From Panorpa germanica (Eukaryota; Arthropoda; Insecta; Mecoptera; Panorpidae): a stretch of DNA of 64,000 nt. The position numbers and the translations under genes are program-made. Below, one piece after another: positions 23,543-33,495 of the stretch. The notes below the pieces were generated by a model. The model was not told where the DNA came from. It saw only the letters and a list, made by a program, of their open reading frames with translations, and searched no databases. Where the stretch lies: assembly GCA_963678705.1 (NCBI GenBank), contig OY783208.1, forward strand, positions 12,025,782 to 12,089,781. Reading direction: 5' to 3'. Every line of letters begins with the position of its first letter. Positions within the stretch are counted from its first letter, which is position 1.

Positions 23543-24243
23543 TTGTCAACAGGCTCATCAAGATTTTTTAAAGCTTGTAATTGCTGTTTGACTTGACATA
23601 AAAAAGCCCTTATAGCGACTGCAGTACCTTTCTGCATGTTTGGAATATCAAGTAGTATATTAATATGATTAGAGATTAATCGCGCCTTATTATCATAACG
23701 CGCTAACAATAAATCAAGAGCCTCTTTATATGAGCTGTTCACAAGCGGCAGATTTATAATTATTGAAAGTGCTTCATCAAGGAGATACTTTCTCAAATAA
23801 AAGAGCCTTTGCACATCGGACAATAAGGTATTATTATGAACAACCGCTTGGAAGAGCTCATAAAAGGGCTTAAACCTGGTTATATCCATGCCATCAAAGG
23901 TTGGAATTTCCACCGCTGAAAGTTTTGATGCAACTAAGCTAGGACAAGTAGGCCTATTAACTTCTTTTAATTTATTGATACTAGCATTTAATTTTGCTAG
24001 AATATTAAAGTATTTTTCTTCGACTTCCTCTATGTCTTTATCATCCTGTTCATCAATCTCTAAAATACTGGATTGCGTGAGCTCGTACGATTGAAATGTA
24101 GTCATCAACTTTTCTTTTTTCGACTCCAGCAACTCCACTGTACCGGATTCGAGAGCCCTTGAGTCGCTGACGTAATTGTCCATCCTTGATATTGAACCTT
24201 TTGCGGTCGTCCGCGCCGTTTTAAGCCTTTTCAATCCCTCCAT
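23527..24243 (-). CDS. BEL/Pao Gag N-terminal region (DUF1759-like)
   Basis: 238-codon frame starting MEGLKRLKTARTTAKGSISR. Residues about 55-95 look coiled-coil (EVEEKYFNILAKLNASINKL). From about residue 105 the sequence ASKLSAVEIPTFDGMDITRF and LLSDVQRLFYLRKYL matches the DUF1759 gag domain of Pao elements, which in the family forms virus-like particles. The zinc knuckles expected further on are missing. A frame change near the end passes reading to the downstream pol remnant. Open but probably only a fragment of the original Gag. Confidence 0.75.
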   Translation of the reverse strand: MEGLKRLKTARTTAKGSISRMDNYVSDSRALESGTVELLESKKEKLMTTFQSYELTQSSILEIDEQDDKDIEEVEEKYFNILAKLNASINKLKEVNRPTCPSLVASKLSAVEIPTFDGMDITRFKPFYELFQAVVHNNTLLSDVQRLFYLRKYLLDEALSIIINLPLVNSSYKEALDLLLARYDNKARLISNHINILLDIPNMQKGTAVAIRAFLCQVKQQLQALKNLDEPVDKWDML

Positions 24244-24449
24244 ATTGCTTAGGTGATAAAATCGTACTTTTATGATAGACGAGACGTGGATGACAAAACG
24301 AATCCAGCTTAATCCAGCAACTTAGTAAGTTGTTAATATTTTGGTACTTGTAGATAGTAATAAAAGATTTGTACCTTGATGAGTAAAAAAGTATTTTACT
24401 CTCTTCCAGCGTCCTTGTACCCCTTTCCGTATTGATATTTTTCTTGAAT

Positions 24450-24890
24450 AATTTTTCTTGAAATGTAAGTATGTAGTATCCAAATCGTCTGTGAATCCGC
24501 TTAAATCAAGCGTTGCATTACCCAATCAATGGCAATTGATGACTTCCCGAGCCGCCATAGGGTAAATGTAAAAAAATAGCTTGTACACGTGCCGGGTACT
24601 ATATAGATGTAACCTCAAAACACAACGAAATCACACGCGGTTACTAGATGCTCGAAGGGCCAGCTTCGCTTTTACGAAATAAAACCTTCTTGAAATGTAA
24701 ATATGTAGTATCCAACTCGTCTGTGAATCCGTTTAAATAGAGCGTTGCATTACCCAATCAATGGCAATTGATGACTTCCAGAGCCGCCAAGGGGTTAATG
24801 TAAAAAAAAAACGCTTCAAAACACAACGAAATCACACGCGGTTACTAAAGGCTCGAAGGACCAGCTTCGCATGTACGAAATAAAACCATG
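24450..24890 (-). repeat. Tandem duplication next to the BEL/Pao 5' LTR
   Basis: Two imperfect units, about 24450-24685 and 24690-24890, each containing GTTGCATTACCCAATCAATGG and ending at CGAAATAAAACC, the first bases of the LTR. The unit thus includes the LTR edge and the expected primer-binding site position, a common place for template-switch duplications. Confidence 0.7.
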
Positions 24891-25168
24891 CGAGTAAAAT
24901 GGAATGAATATTTTATTTAAATATTCAAACTTAAATTAAATTACACTTTTCTTAAATAACTTTAATAAATTTTTTATTGTACAAAATGGTGGTGAATCGT
25001 GGCACTGCCAGTGTAAAGAACAGAATACGACTGACTGCATTGCCATATGCCTGTGGCATACACACCAATGCTTATAATGTTGCCCTGAGTGTAACTTCTA
25101 CCAGAGACAACAATACATTACAATATTGAAATGTCACCAGAGACATATCTTATGTTCTGTACTGAACA
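24872..25168 (-). repeat. BEL/Pao 5' LTR
   Basis: 297-bp partner of 21916-22212, followed by the target duplication ATATC at 25169. On the minus strand it precedes gag, so this is the transcription-starting LTR. Confidence 0.85.
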
Positions 25169-25234
25169 ATATCTATGAGTTCTTATGAGTTTTCCATGTT
25201 AAATTGGAACATTACGAACATTATAATAGTAAGA
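25169..25234 (-). mobile_element. Hel-A 5' terminus, right half split by BEL/Pao
   Basis: Minus-strand reading gives TCTTACTATTATAATG at the right edge (25234) and the leader through ..CTCATAGATAT; the rest lies left of the BEL/Pao element. No body of this Hel-A is present beyond the TA run. Confidence 0.65.
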
Positions 25235-25322
25235 TAAGAATATAAGAATAGATTCAAACAGTTGGAACATTATAATATAGGATAAGAATACAAATATACA
25301 CCTGGGACATTATAATATAGGA
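25235..25322 (-). mobile_element. Two stacked Hel-B 5' terminal fragments
   Basis: Fragments 25235-25282 and 25283-25322 each start TCCTATATTATAATG on the minus strand and break off after ATTCTTA. Together with the Hel-A terminus next to them they repeat, in opposite orientation, the stack at 6347-6440. Confidence 0.6.
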
Positions 25323-25357
25323 CTAGCGCTTCGCCCCGTCGAAAAGCGACGTGTATA
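25323..25357 (-). mobile_element. Hel-A copy F, 3' terminal hairpin part
   Basis: Plus strand reads CTAGCGCTTCGCCCCGTCG, the reverse of a Hel-A 3' end with one stem change. Hel-A similarity stops after ACGTGTATA at 25357 and resumes with ACGTGTATA at 33496, so I treat both as one element split by an 8.1-kb insertion. Confidence 0.6.
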
Positions 25358-25572
25358 TTATTAGTTTGATTTGAAGTTAATAGAATAACCTTAATATATT
25401 GTTTTTAAATGTTAAATTTGTAAATAGTTGATTTGAAAATATGTTTGTTTCCATTAAAATCAAAAATACTATATAATTTGGTTAATATTTTGAATCCTAA
25501 AAAAAATAATTTTGCTTGCATAAAGAAATTAAACGTTTTTTTAGTTCAAGTTGCGATAGTTCGGCGATGAGT

Positions 25573-25745
25573 CATATTAGGAAAAGTTGTGTAAGATAAT
25601 TGTTCTAAATCAGTCAATTTATCTGTAAAAGTAGTTATTAATGTAGTCAAATTAGATTTTAAGTTCTTGTTCTTTAGTTAGGTTTCACGTTTTTAGTCAT
25701 AAGAGAAGAATGGCACTACATTCTTACACAACTTTTCCTAATATG
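25573..25745. mobile_element. 173-bp inverted-repeat MITE (possibly mariner/Tc1-like)
   Basis: Perfect 24-bp inverted repeats: CATATTAGGAAAAGTTGTGT.. at 25573-25596 and its complement at 25722-25745. If the outer bases are read as TA duplications, the inverted repeat starts TTAGGAAAAG, a layout usual for mariner/Tc1 MITEs. It lies downstream of the protease-like gene stop. Confidence 0.65.
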
Positions 25746-25815
25746 CATTTTTTTTTAACAAATTCTCTATTTTCTTTCTTATTTGACCTTCATTTTTAGA
25801 TTCCTTAAGTAACCT

Positions 25816-26352
25816 CTACTTTTTACTTAATTTTACCTGTTGTAATCGACTCTGTTTCTTGCAACTTACATTCTTACTTTTTAGCCGTTCACTGCTTCTG
25901 CTATTAACTTTGCATAAATCGATTTCTTCCTTGTCTACTGATATAACTAGTTCTTCTTCTGTATTTATTACTTCAACAGATGTAGAAGTAGTTGTAGCAA
26001 TATTTTTATTAATAGAATTATTTAATGAATTACTTATTATTTCAACAATACCTATATCACCTTCAGTTTTAGCTATAACTATTGGTATAATAGCACATAG
26101 ATTGTCACCGTCATTACAAAAATTGTAATAAATCAAATTAAATAAATCCTTCAAACATTCAAAGCATAACAATACGACTCGTCCTGTTTGTGGAGTTACG
26201 GATTCTCCTTTTAAACCTCTGGCATGAGAATCAAAAAGCCAAAAGTAATTATTCCGCTTGAAAATTGCAAATGTCTGCATAAATGTTGTAATTAAGCCAT
26301 TATTAAATTTGTTAAAATAGTTTTCTAAAATATTGCAGGTAAATATGTCACC
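25816..26352 (-). pseudogene. Cysteine-protease-like gene, 3' half (separated by the I element)
   Basis: Minus-strand frame open from the I-element target site (26352) to the stop at 25816. It includes FWLFDSHARGLKG, an Asp-x-His motif in the context typical of herpesvirus-tegument-type deubiquitinating proteases (Peptidase C76 family) and relatives. A serine/threonine- and lysine-rich tail of about 90 residues follows. The family uses Cys plus Asp-x-His catalysis; the Cys would be in the other half. Family assignment is from motif spacing only; OTU-like proteases are the main alternative. The first methionine in this half (26280) is internal to the original protein. Confidence 0.5.
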
Positions 26353-26555
26353 CAGTTTACATCGAGTCTTCTTGGTGAGCGCACGTATTTACAATAAACA
26401 AAACAATAAAATAAATAGTGATCTTTTTTTTGCAAATTATAATATTTTTTTTTTCGTGATTTATTTTTATTTAAATTATAATTTATATTATTATTAAGTG
26501 CTATTAATAAGAAGTGAAGTAACTTCTATTTAATTATCACTGGTTAATTAACAAT

Positions 26556-27983
26556 ATGGATATGGAGGTTGAACCTCCCGATAAAAATCCGAACAATAAA
26601 AACAACTCTGTGACTAACAAAGCATTTCCTACAGATAAAACATCCAGTGATATAACAGAAAACTTAAATAACAATAGTGACAATGTTAAAAAAATATTTA
26701 ATAATTTATACAACACAGAAACAAAATATGACTCGTATAAAGTAATGATAGTTAAAAATAATAGTGATGGAAATACATTTTTTAGTTCTCTTAAATTAGC
26801 AGAAATAATTTGTAAAATTAGCAATAAATCTAATATAATAGAAATTAAAAAAGTGGGAAGAAATAGAGTAATCGTTCAATGTGCTAATGCAGTACTAGCT
26901 AACGAAATTACCAAATCAACATTGCTGAAAAACAATGGGTATGAAGCGTTTATCCCATTTTACTGGTGCACAAAAGTTGCTATTATAAAAGGTGTTGATA
27001 TTGAATATTCGGAAGATACAATTTTAAATAATATAGAGTGTCCACCTTTTAAAGTAAAGAGAGTGCAAAGGTTAAATCGAAAACTAAGAGTTGACGGAGC
27101 TATTAAATATGAACCCAGTACAACAGTGAAATTATTCTTTGAAGGACTTGCTATTCCTGCTTATGTTTACATGTGGAGAGTGAGACGAGCATGTGAACCA
27201 TTTGTACAACAGACGATACAATGTTATAATTGTTTTAAATTTGGACATGCAGCCACAAAATGTAGAGCAAAAGTAGCAAAATGTAAATTCTGCGGAAGTG
27301 AAGATCATTTACGTACTGCATGCACATCTCCTAATCCGACATGCATAAATTGTAAACTTAACCACGAGGCTACAGACAATGAATGTCCTGAAAAAAAAAG
27401 ACAAATCAAGATAAAAGATCTCATGGCCCAACACAATCTCAGTTTTTATGAAGCAAAATTAGAATTAACAGAAAAAAATACAGACTATTTATACTCAGTA
27501 AGAACTCAAAACTCTTTTGAAGCTCTAAACTACAATGAGACTTTTCCCAATATCACTAATAAATACAATAGTATCAACATAATTCCAACATACAAACCAA
27601 ACCCTTTAACCAGAAGAACCAATACCAGAGTGAATAAATCAAATACAGGTAACTCATTACAAAGATCTTACAGTCAACCACAACCTACGACATCCACTAA
27701 ACAACCACTTCCAAAAAGAAGAAGAGAAGAAAAGAAACCTAACAATGAAGAAAGTGACACATTCCTTAAGAAAACTAATCAAGAAAAAAACAGAAAGCAT
27801 ATCAACCAAGAGAAACCTGATATTACAATGGAAAATTATGATAATGATACCTGCTATAAATCAATATATAATAAAAATAATGATGACAAAATTAAAGATA
27901 CAAACAAAGACCCTAATATTACATCCCAATCTCTTAGAAGCTACAAGAAACAAATATCTAGTGTACAATGGCCAAACTCGTAA
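26556..27983 (+). CDS. I-clade ORF1 protein (Gag-like, three zinc knuckles)
   Basis: 475 residues. An RRM-like/PRE_C2HC-type region (about 60-210) precedes three knuckles: CYNCFKFGHAATKC, CKFCGSEDHLRTAC and CINCKLNHEATDNEC (about 222-280). The third has the CX2CX3HX6C spacing typical of I and jockey ORF1 proteins, which bind the element RNA and form the RNP. A basic, low-complexity tail (RRREEKK, many Asn/Lys) follows, perhaps a nuclear-localisation region. The start at 26556 is the first ATG after about 200 bp of 5' UTR and is followed by ORF2 after a 197-bp gap. Confidence 0.85.
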   Translation: MDMEVEPPDKNPNNKNNSVTNKAFPTDKTSSDITENLNNNSDNVKKIFNNLYNTETKYDSYKVMIVKNNSDGNTFFSSLKLAEIICKISNKSNIIEIKKVGRNRVIVQCANAVLANEITKSTLLKNNGYEAFIPFYWCTKVAIIKGVDIEYSEDTILNNIECPPFKVKRVQRLNRKLRVDGAIKYEPSTTVKLFFEGLAIPAYVYMWRVRRACEPFVQQTIQCYNCFKFGHAATKCRAKVAKCKFCGSEDHLRTACTSPNPTCINCKLNHEATDNECPEKKRQIKIKDLMAQHNLSFYEAKLELTEKNTDYLYSVRTQNSFEALNYNETFPNITNKYNSINIIPTYKPNPLTRRTNTRVNKSNTGNSLQRSYSQPQPTTSTKQPLPKRRREEKKPNNEESDTFLKKTNQEKNRKHINQEKPDITMENYDNDTCYKSIYNKNNDDKIKDTNKDPNITSQSLRSYKKQISSVQWPNS

Positions 27984-28180
27984 GAAAACATCAATATATA
28001 AATTAAGTTTATTTTTTAATAAAAACTCTATTCACATCACTAAACCAAATCGGTTAATAAATTTACTAAAATATTAAATCAACAACAATTATATAAACAT
28101 AAAGAAAAAATAAAATATATAAATAAATCGAAAAACAAGACATCAGATATAAAAATTAATCATTAATTAAAACAGTTAAA

Positions 28181-31100
28181 ATGATAAATTTTATTCAATG
28201 GAATTGCAGAGGAGTCAGATATATTAAAGAGGAACTACAACATATGTTACAGAAGCATAACATACATATATGCATACTATCAGAAACGTTTTTAACAAAA
28301 AATCTCAATTTCAACATCAAAGGTTATTTTATTGAAAGAGAAGATAGGATACAGAATACAAACTATAATCCCCACGGGGGTGTTGCTATCTTGATTCATA
28401 AATCTATAAAATATAAACGAGTAATGCTAAATAACCCATTTAATTCGGTCGAAATAGCTGGAATAATTTTAACACATAACGAAACTGATGTAATATGTAT
28501 TTTATCAATCTATGCTAAACCGAATCATAAACTATCTAATTCTAATTGGTCACAGATAAAACAACAAATAGATGTTCCTGTTATACTTGCTGAAGATTTT
28601 AACGCGACTAATCTTGCTTGGGATATAAATTGTCCAGGTAGTCAGTATGAAGGTAACGAATTGTTAGATTTCATAGAAAACGAAAATCTAAATATTATCA
28701 ACGATGATAAACCAACTAGAGTAAGCAATCTCAGTACAAGGGACAGTATATTGGATCTCACATTGGTATCAATGACGTTAACACAACAAATTACTTCGTG
28801 GCAAGTTCTTGCAGATAGCTTAGGTAGTGATCACTACCCAATTTTTTTCTGTTTGAATGACTATAATAAAGACCGTTACCGTACATCTAAATATTTAACG
28901 AGGAGAAATTTCCGAAAAGCAGATTGGGAGAAATATAGCCTTGAAATAGAAAGCAGAATTTCAAACCTTAGCACAAATGGAATCACAAGTAATCCCCAAG
29001 ATGTTGAAAACAAATACAACCAATTTAGAGATGTTATTAATAATTCGGCAGACATACATATCCCATCTACCAGATTGTATAATATAACTCCTAATAAAAT
29101 AAAACCGTCTTGGTGGGACACAGAGTGCAATAAAATGATAGCTCAAAGAAAATTAGCACTAACTATTTTTAATAAAAACATGACAATGGCGAATTATTTA
29201 AATTATAAAAAACATCAAGCTAAAACCAGACGATATTTTAGAGCCAGAAAAAAAATAGAATGGCAAAATTTCTGCGAGAATTTAAACCCAAACACAACAA
29301 CCAACATTGTCTGGAATAATATAAGAAAAATTAACAATAAAAGCTATAGTACTAAAAGGATAAGTGATAATGAAAATTTAATAGAAGAATTCATTAAAAA
29401 AAAATTTCCACAGAACAACAATTTAAATATTACTACCACCACCACCGTAAAAGATAATTTTCTAGATAATAACATAAATATAAATGAAGTAAATTTCGCG
29501 TTAAATCATAATAAAAACAGTAGCACAGGATTTGATAGAATAAATTACAAAATGATACAAAACTTACCTGACAATGCAATAAATCATCTTACACAAATAT
29601 ATAATCTGTCATTAAACACTGCTGATATACCATTAGACTGGAAAAAACATATCGTTGTTCCTATATTAAAAACAGGAAAAGATCCAAACAAAGAAGAATC
29701 ATTCAGACCAATTACTTTACTATCATGTATGGGCAAAACTATGGAATCCATCATCAAAAACAGACTGGAGTGGTATCTCGAACATCATAAAAGATTACCT
29801 GAGTTACAATTTGCTTTTAGAAAAACAAGAAGTACACAGCATAACTTAAACATATTGAATATCGATATTCAAAGAACATACAGTAAAAATCATTATATGA
29901 TAGCTGCTTTCATTGACATTGAAGCTGCTTATGACAATGTTAATCTAAAAATATTAAAAGAAAAAGTAGAAAACATAGGTATATCTTCCAAAATATCCAA
30001 CTGGATTATAAACTACTTCCAAAATAGAGAAATAACAGTTAGATACAATAATAAGTTAACTGGTCCTATACTATGTAATCACGGAATTCCACAAGACTCA
30101 ATATTATCTCCCTTATTATTCAACATATACACAGAAAAGTTAACAACATTATCAGATAACAACACTGATGTACTGATAACAACAGTACTGATGTATGCAG
30201 ATGACATGGTTATTTATAGTATGGGCCATACACAAGATATAGCTCAAAACAGATTACAATCGAAATTAAGAAAACTAGATATTTTACTAAAGGAAATCAA
30301 ATTAAATATATCGTCAGAAAAAAGTAAAATAGTTATATTTACAAGGCATAGAATAAACTGCAGTCCAAAAATAACCATCAGAAATAAAAATATAACTGTT
30401 AGTTCAAATACCAAATTTCTGGGTATATTCTTTGATACGAAAAGCACTTGGGCGAAAGAAATTGCACATATTATTAACAAATGTCAAAAAGGCTTAAATT
30501 TGATGCGATGTATAGCAGGATACAAATGGGGCGCACACCCAACAGCCTTAATAAAAATATATAAAGCTATTGTTAGACCGCATATTGACTATTCTAGTAC
30601 TATGATCTGCACCGCAAATAACTCAAGATTAAAAAAAATTGAAATTATACAAAACAAATGTTTAAGAATAATATTAGGTGCAATGGTTTCAACACCAATC
30701 CAAATCCTCAACTATCAAACTAATATTCCTCCGGTAAATATCAGAATACAACAAATATCAGACAGTTTCTTTTGTAAAAACAGACATAACTCATGTGGCC
30801 CCTTAAATACAAGATTATCTAAACTATATGTTCTTTATAATAAACCATATTGGACAACTCATAAAAAACCGGCACTTTTAACTAGTTTTGATAGATATAA
30901 TAACTTGAACTTAGAGGTACACAACATTATACCTTTTTTCAAATTTCCATTAGAAATAAGCATGACAACAATACATACAGAAATAAATTTGTTCAAGAAG
31001 AATGACAGTAAGGAAATAACTTATCAAAAATATATGGAATATATAACAAAAGATGATATAAACTGGAGTATATGGTTTACCGATGGTTCATTCGAAAAAA

Positions 31101-31924
31101 ACTCTAAAACTGGAGGAATTGGCATTTTCAATTATAATACAGATCAACAGTATAAATACAAACTTAACAACATCACAAATTCTTATAATACAGAAATAAC
31201 AGCAATTATGAAATTACTAGAAATAATACAAAAAACTGACAATAAAAATATATTAATCTTCACAGATTCTCGTAGTGTTTGTGTATCTTTAAATAACAAT
31301 AAATTCAAAAACAGTAATAATAACAAAATATGTTCAATTAAAGAATATCTTTTAAAAATGGAAAAAAATGATATCAATGTTAAACTTATTTGGATTCCTG
31401 GACATGTAGGCATAAAAGGAAACGAAATGGCTGACAAACTGGCCAAAGAAGCTTGTGTAGATGGGGAAATAATCGAAATAAATTGGTCAATAAATGATTC
31501 CAAAAAAATAATTAAAGAAAATTGTATGGCAGAATGGCAGAATATATATAATGAGAAAAGTCAAAGTACTGGAAAATTTTTTTTTGCAGCGAATCAAAAA
31601 ATTCCAACAACCACATGGTTTAATAAAAACCATTCACGAAGATATATTTCAACAAATTGTCGAATGAAATCTGGGCATTCTAGATGTCCAGCTCATCTAT
31701 ACAAAATAAATATAAAAGACACACCAAATTGTAGATGTGGAGAAGAAGGTTCTTTGGACCATATAATTCTAGGGTGTCATCTTTTAGCATCAAAAATTGA
31801 TAGACTTTTAAATGATTTATGTAATGTAGCACAGTTCCCAGTTAATATGTCCTGTTTAATGACAAGTGAAGCAACGGCGGAAATAGTAACAAACTTTGTG
31901 ATAGAAAATAATATAGAAGTGTAA
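28181..31924 (+). CDS. I-clade ORF2 protein: endonuclease, reverse transcriptase, RNase H
   Basis: 1247 residues. APE-type endonuclease: WNCRG (7-11), LSETF (about 33-37), AEDFNA (about 136-141; usual GDFNA), SDHYPIFF (about 215-222). Reverse transcriptase about 450-740 with GIPQDSILSPLLFNIY (usual PQGS, here PQDS) and YADD (about 672). RNase H: FTDGS (about 966), TDSRS (about 1028), PGHVGIKGNEMAD (about 1073). A C-terminal CRCGEEGSLDHIILGC knuckle lies near 1186. It nicks target DNA and reverse transcribes the element RNA in the nucleus. The full length is open. The Gly-to-Asp change in PQGS lies at a strongly conserved position and may lower activity. Confidence 0.88.
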   Translation: MINFIQWNCRGVRYIKEELQHMLQKHNIHICILSETFLTKNLNFNIKGYFIEREDRIQNTNYNPHGGVAILIHKSIKYKRVMLNNPFNSVEIAGIILTHNETDVICILSIYAKPNHKLSNSNWSQIKQQIDVPVILAEDFNATNLAWDINCPGSQYEGNELLDFIENENLNIINDDKPTRVSNLSTRDSILDLTLVSMTLTQQITSWQVLADSLGSDHYPIFFCLNDYNKDRYRTSKYLTRRNFRKADWEKYSLEIESRISNLSTNGITSNPQDVENKYNQFRDVINNSADIHIPSTRLYNITPNKIKPSWWDTECNKMIAQRKLALTIFNKNMTMANYLNYKKHQAKTRRYFRARKKIEWQNFCENLNPNTTTNIVWNNIRKINNKSYSTKRISDNENLIEEFIKKKFPQNNNLNITTTTTVKDNFLDNNININEVNFALNHNKNSSTGFDRINYKMIQNLPDNAINHLTQIYNLSLNTADIPLDWKKHIVVPILKTGKDPNKEESFRPITLLSCMGKTMESIIKNRLEWYLEHHKRLPELQFAFRKTRSTQHNLNILNIDIQRTYSKNHYMIAAFIDIEAAYDNVNLKILKEKVENIGISSKISNWIINYFQNREITVRYNNKLTGPILCNHGIPQDSILSPLLFNIYTEKLTTLSDNNTDVLITTVLMYADDMVIYSMGHTQDIAQNRLQSKLRKLDILLKEIKLNISSEKSKIVIFTRHRINCSPKITIRNKNITVSSNTKFLGIFFDTKSTWAKEIAHIINKCQKGLNLMRCIAGYKWGAHPTALIKIYKAIVRPHIDYSSTMICTANNSRLKKIEIIQNKCLRIILGAMVSTPIQILNYQTNIPPVNIRIQQISDSFFCKNRHNSCGPLNTRLSKLYVLYNKPYWTTHKKPALLTSFDRYNNLNLEVHNIIPFFKFPLEISMTTIHTEINLFKKNDSKEITYQKYMEYITKDDINWSIWFTDGSFEKNSKTGGIGIFNYNTDQQYKYKLNNITNSYNTEITAIMKLLEIIQKTDNKNILIFTDSRSVCVSLNNNKFKNSNNNKICSIKEYLLKMEKNDINVKLIWIPGHVGIKGNEMADKLAKEACVDGEIIEINWSINDSKKIIKENCMAEWQNIYNEKSQSTGKFFFAANQKIPTTTWFNKNHSRRYISTNCRMKSGHSRCPAHLYKINIKDTPNCRCGEEGSLDHIILGCHLLASKIDRLLNDLCNVAQFPVNMSCLMTSEATAEIVTNFVIENNIEV

Positions 31925-32110
31925 TTTAAGTTAGATTATTTTATTTAGTATGTATTTAATTTTAAGTTTAATTTTTTAAAAGAATCAATTTGTTTGTATT
32001 TATTAGAATAATTATAATTTATATGTAAATTTTTATATAATTTTACAAATAAAACCAATGGCAAGAAGGCTGAATAAGCCAAAGCCTAAATTAAATAAAA
32101 AAAAAAAAAT

Positions 32111-32554
32111 AAATATGTCACCAAGTCCTTTATAATCGTTTTTGGTAATCGTGGTATTTATATTATCTAACAAGTTATGTCGAATGGAATATTTTGCATT
32201 TCCAACAGATAATTCAACATTAATATCGTCAACCGTCAACAATCGATGTGCATCTTTTTGATAGTTAGCCAAATAGCATTTATCACCTGCATCTAAAATA
32301 TAGTTTATAACAGGTGAAGTCCATTCATGTAGCGGAATGGAAGTACTAATGCATATAATAACTAACGCATTTGGGGTACATTGAACACCCCTAGACACAG
32401 AAGAATATCTTTCGCTGAATTGATTAAAATCTCCACGAATAATAGTTAGCGGTGTACTTAAAACTATCTCAGATTTAGTTTTATGTAAATTTTTTAAACG
32501 ATTTAAAGTTGTATTCTTCTTTCGCCCATACCCTAGAACTACTTGAAAAGACAT
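32111..32554 (-). pseudogene. Cysteine-protease-like gene, 5' half (separated by the I element)
   Basis: Starts MSFQVVLGYGRKK at 32554 and runs 148 codons to the I-element insertion. SRGVQCTPNAL has the form of a protease nucleophile (Gln-Cys followed by Asn-Ala-Leu), preceded by GDFNQF. Later come LDAGDKCYL and LLTVDDI, seen in proteins of the C76-like type. After the target site the frame runs into I-element 3' sequence and ends soon. The codon phase at the target duplication equals that of the 3' half, so the uninterrupted gene had about 320 codons with no intron. Confidence 0.55.
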
Positions 32555-32639
32555 TTTAAAACAATTATATATTTCGTGTTCACAATAACAAAGAACGAAA
32601 GATTATAAATCCAATAATAAACATGAAAAATTTTAGTTT

Positions 32640-33215
32640 TCACCAAACCAAGACTTTACTTAATGCAAGTACGAAAATTGTTTTATTTCAACAATAAATA
32701 TGCGATTTTGTAGTTCTCATTAAACCAATACTTTACTTAATACAAGTACAAAAATTGTTTTAATCACAGCCAAACATACAACGAACTGGTAGACACCACA
32801 ACCAGACAAAATAGATTCAATTCTTGCGTAATACTAATACGAAAATTTGTTTAATTTCAAGAATAAATATGTGAATTTTTTTATATTTCTTGGTAAACCA
32901 AAACTTTACTTAATACAAATACGAAAATAGTTTTAATCACAGCCAAACACACAACGAACTGGTAGACACCACAACCAGACAAAATAGATTCAATTCTTGC
33001 GTAATACTAATACGAAAATTTGTTTTATTTCAAGAATAAATATGTGAATTTTTTTATATTTCTTGGTAAACCAAAACTTTACTTAAAACAAGTACGAAAA
33101 TTGTTTTAATCACAGCCAAACACACAAAACAGACAACGAACTGGTAGACACCACAACCAGACAAAATAGATTCAATATTTACTTAATACTAATACGAACA
33201 TTAAAACAAACACAT
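32640..33215. repeat. 174-bp tandem repeats (about 3.3 units)
   Basis: Units start AAACCAAWACTTTACTTAA at about 32722, 32894 and 33068, with a partial unit at 32645. Each holds CAACGAACTGGTAGACACC and a CGAAAATTTGTTTWATTTCAAGAATAAATATG block. They lie 5' of the minus-strand protease-like gene and within the unidentified insertion, and may be its subterminal repeats. Confidence 0.8.
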
Positions 33216-33495
33216 AACAATAAACAAGAAACCATCAACCATCAACAAATAAAAGTCCACAATTTATTTTTTTAATAAAACAGAAGGGGTTAAAATAATT
33301 TGAATATTGCCAAGTTATACACATGAACGAATATTCTGTTTGTGAGAACTATTAATTTATAAAAAGAATTCTATTTAAGAATTTGAAACAATTTTATTAT
33401 TTAATATATATTTTTTCTTTATGAAAAAATTATTTACATGAAATTATTATTTTACATATATTTTTTTTTTTCGTTATTTCGGATTTGATATATAT

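Larger units (their letters stand above)
21916..25168 (-). mobile_element. BEL/Pao LTR retrotransposon, internally deleted (3.25 kb)
   Basis: Two 297-bp LTRs (21916-22212 and 24872-25168) with TG..CA ends bracket minus-strand gag and pol remnants. The 5-bp target duplication ATATC lies at 21911-21915 and 25169-25173, the size expected for BEL/Pao. Internal sequence is far below the usual 5-7 kb: most of reverse transcriptase, RNase H and all integrase are missing. A tandem duplication of about 230 bp lies next to the 5' LTR. It interrupts a Hel-A 5' leader. Confidence 0.85.
26353..32109 (+). mobile_element. Full-length I-clade non-LTR retrotransposon (5.76 kb)
   Basis: Starts CAGTTTACATCGAG at 26353, carries two open ORFs and ends in an A-rich TAAATAAAAAAAAAAAAA tail. 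A 13-bp target duplication TAAATATGTCACC is present on both sides (26340-26352 and 32110-32122). RNase H downstream of RT and the ORF1 zinc knuckles place it in the I superfamily (I or Nimb-like). A GGCT-GAATA-AGCC hairpin lies in the 3' UTR. It is not 5'-truncated and both frames are open, so it looks recent, though two conserved catalytic-site residues look altered in ORF2. Confidence 0.88.
25358..33495 (-). mobile_element. Unidentified insertion unit (about 2.4 kb without the I element) with a protease-like gene
   Basis: Bounded by the 9-bp direct repeat ACGTGTATA (25349-25357 and 33496-33504), with Hel-A sequence continuing correctly outside. Subtracting the I element leaves about 2.4 kb, comprising a 173-bp inverted-repeat element, one split minus-strand gene with a cysteine-protease-like signature, and three to four 174-bp tandem repeats upstream of that gene. 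I see no terminal inverted repeats, no LTRs and no transposase or integrase. It could be a new type of mobile unit, a retrocopied gene, or a filler at a break; the flanking repeat favours insertion. Confidence 0.45.
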
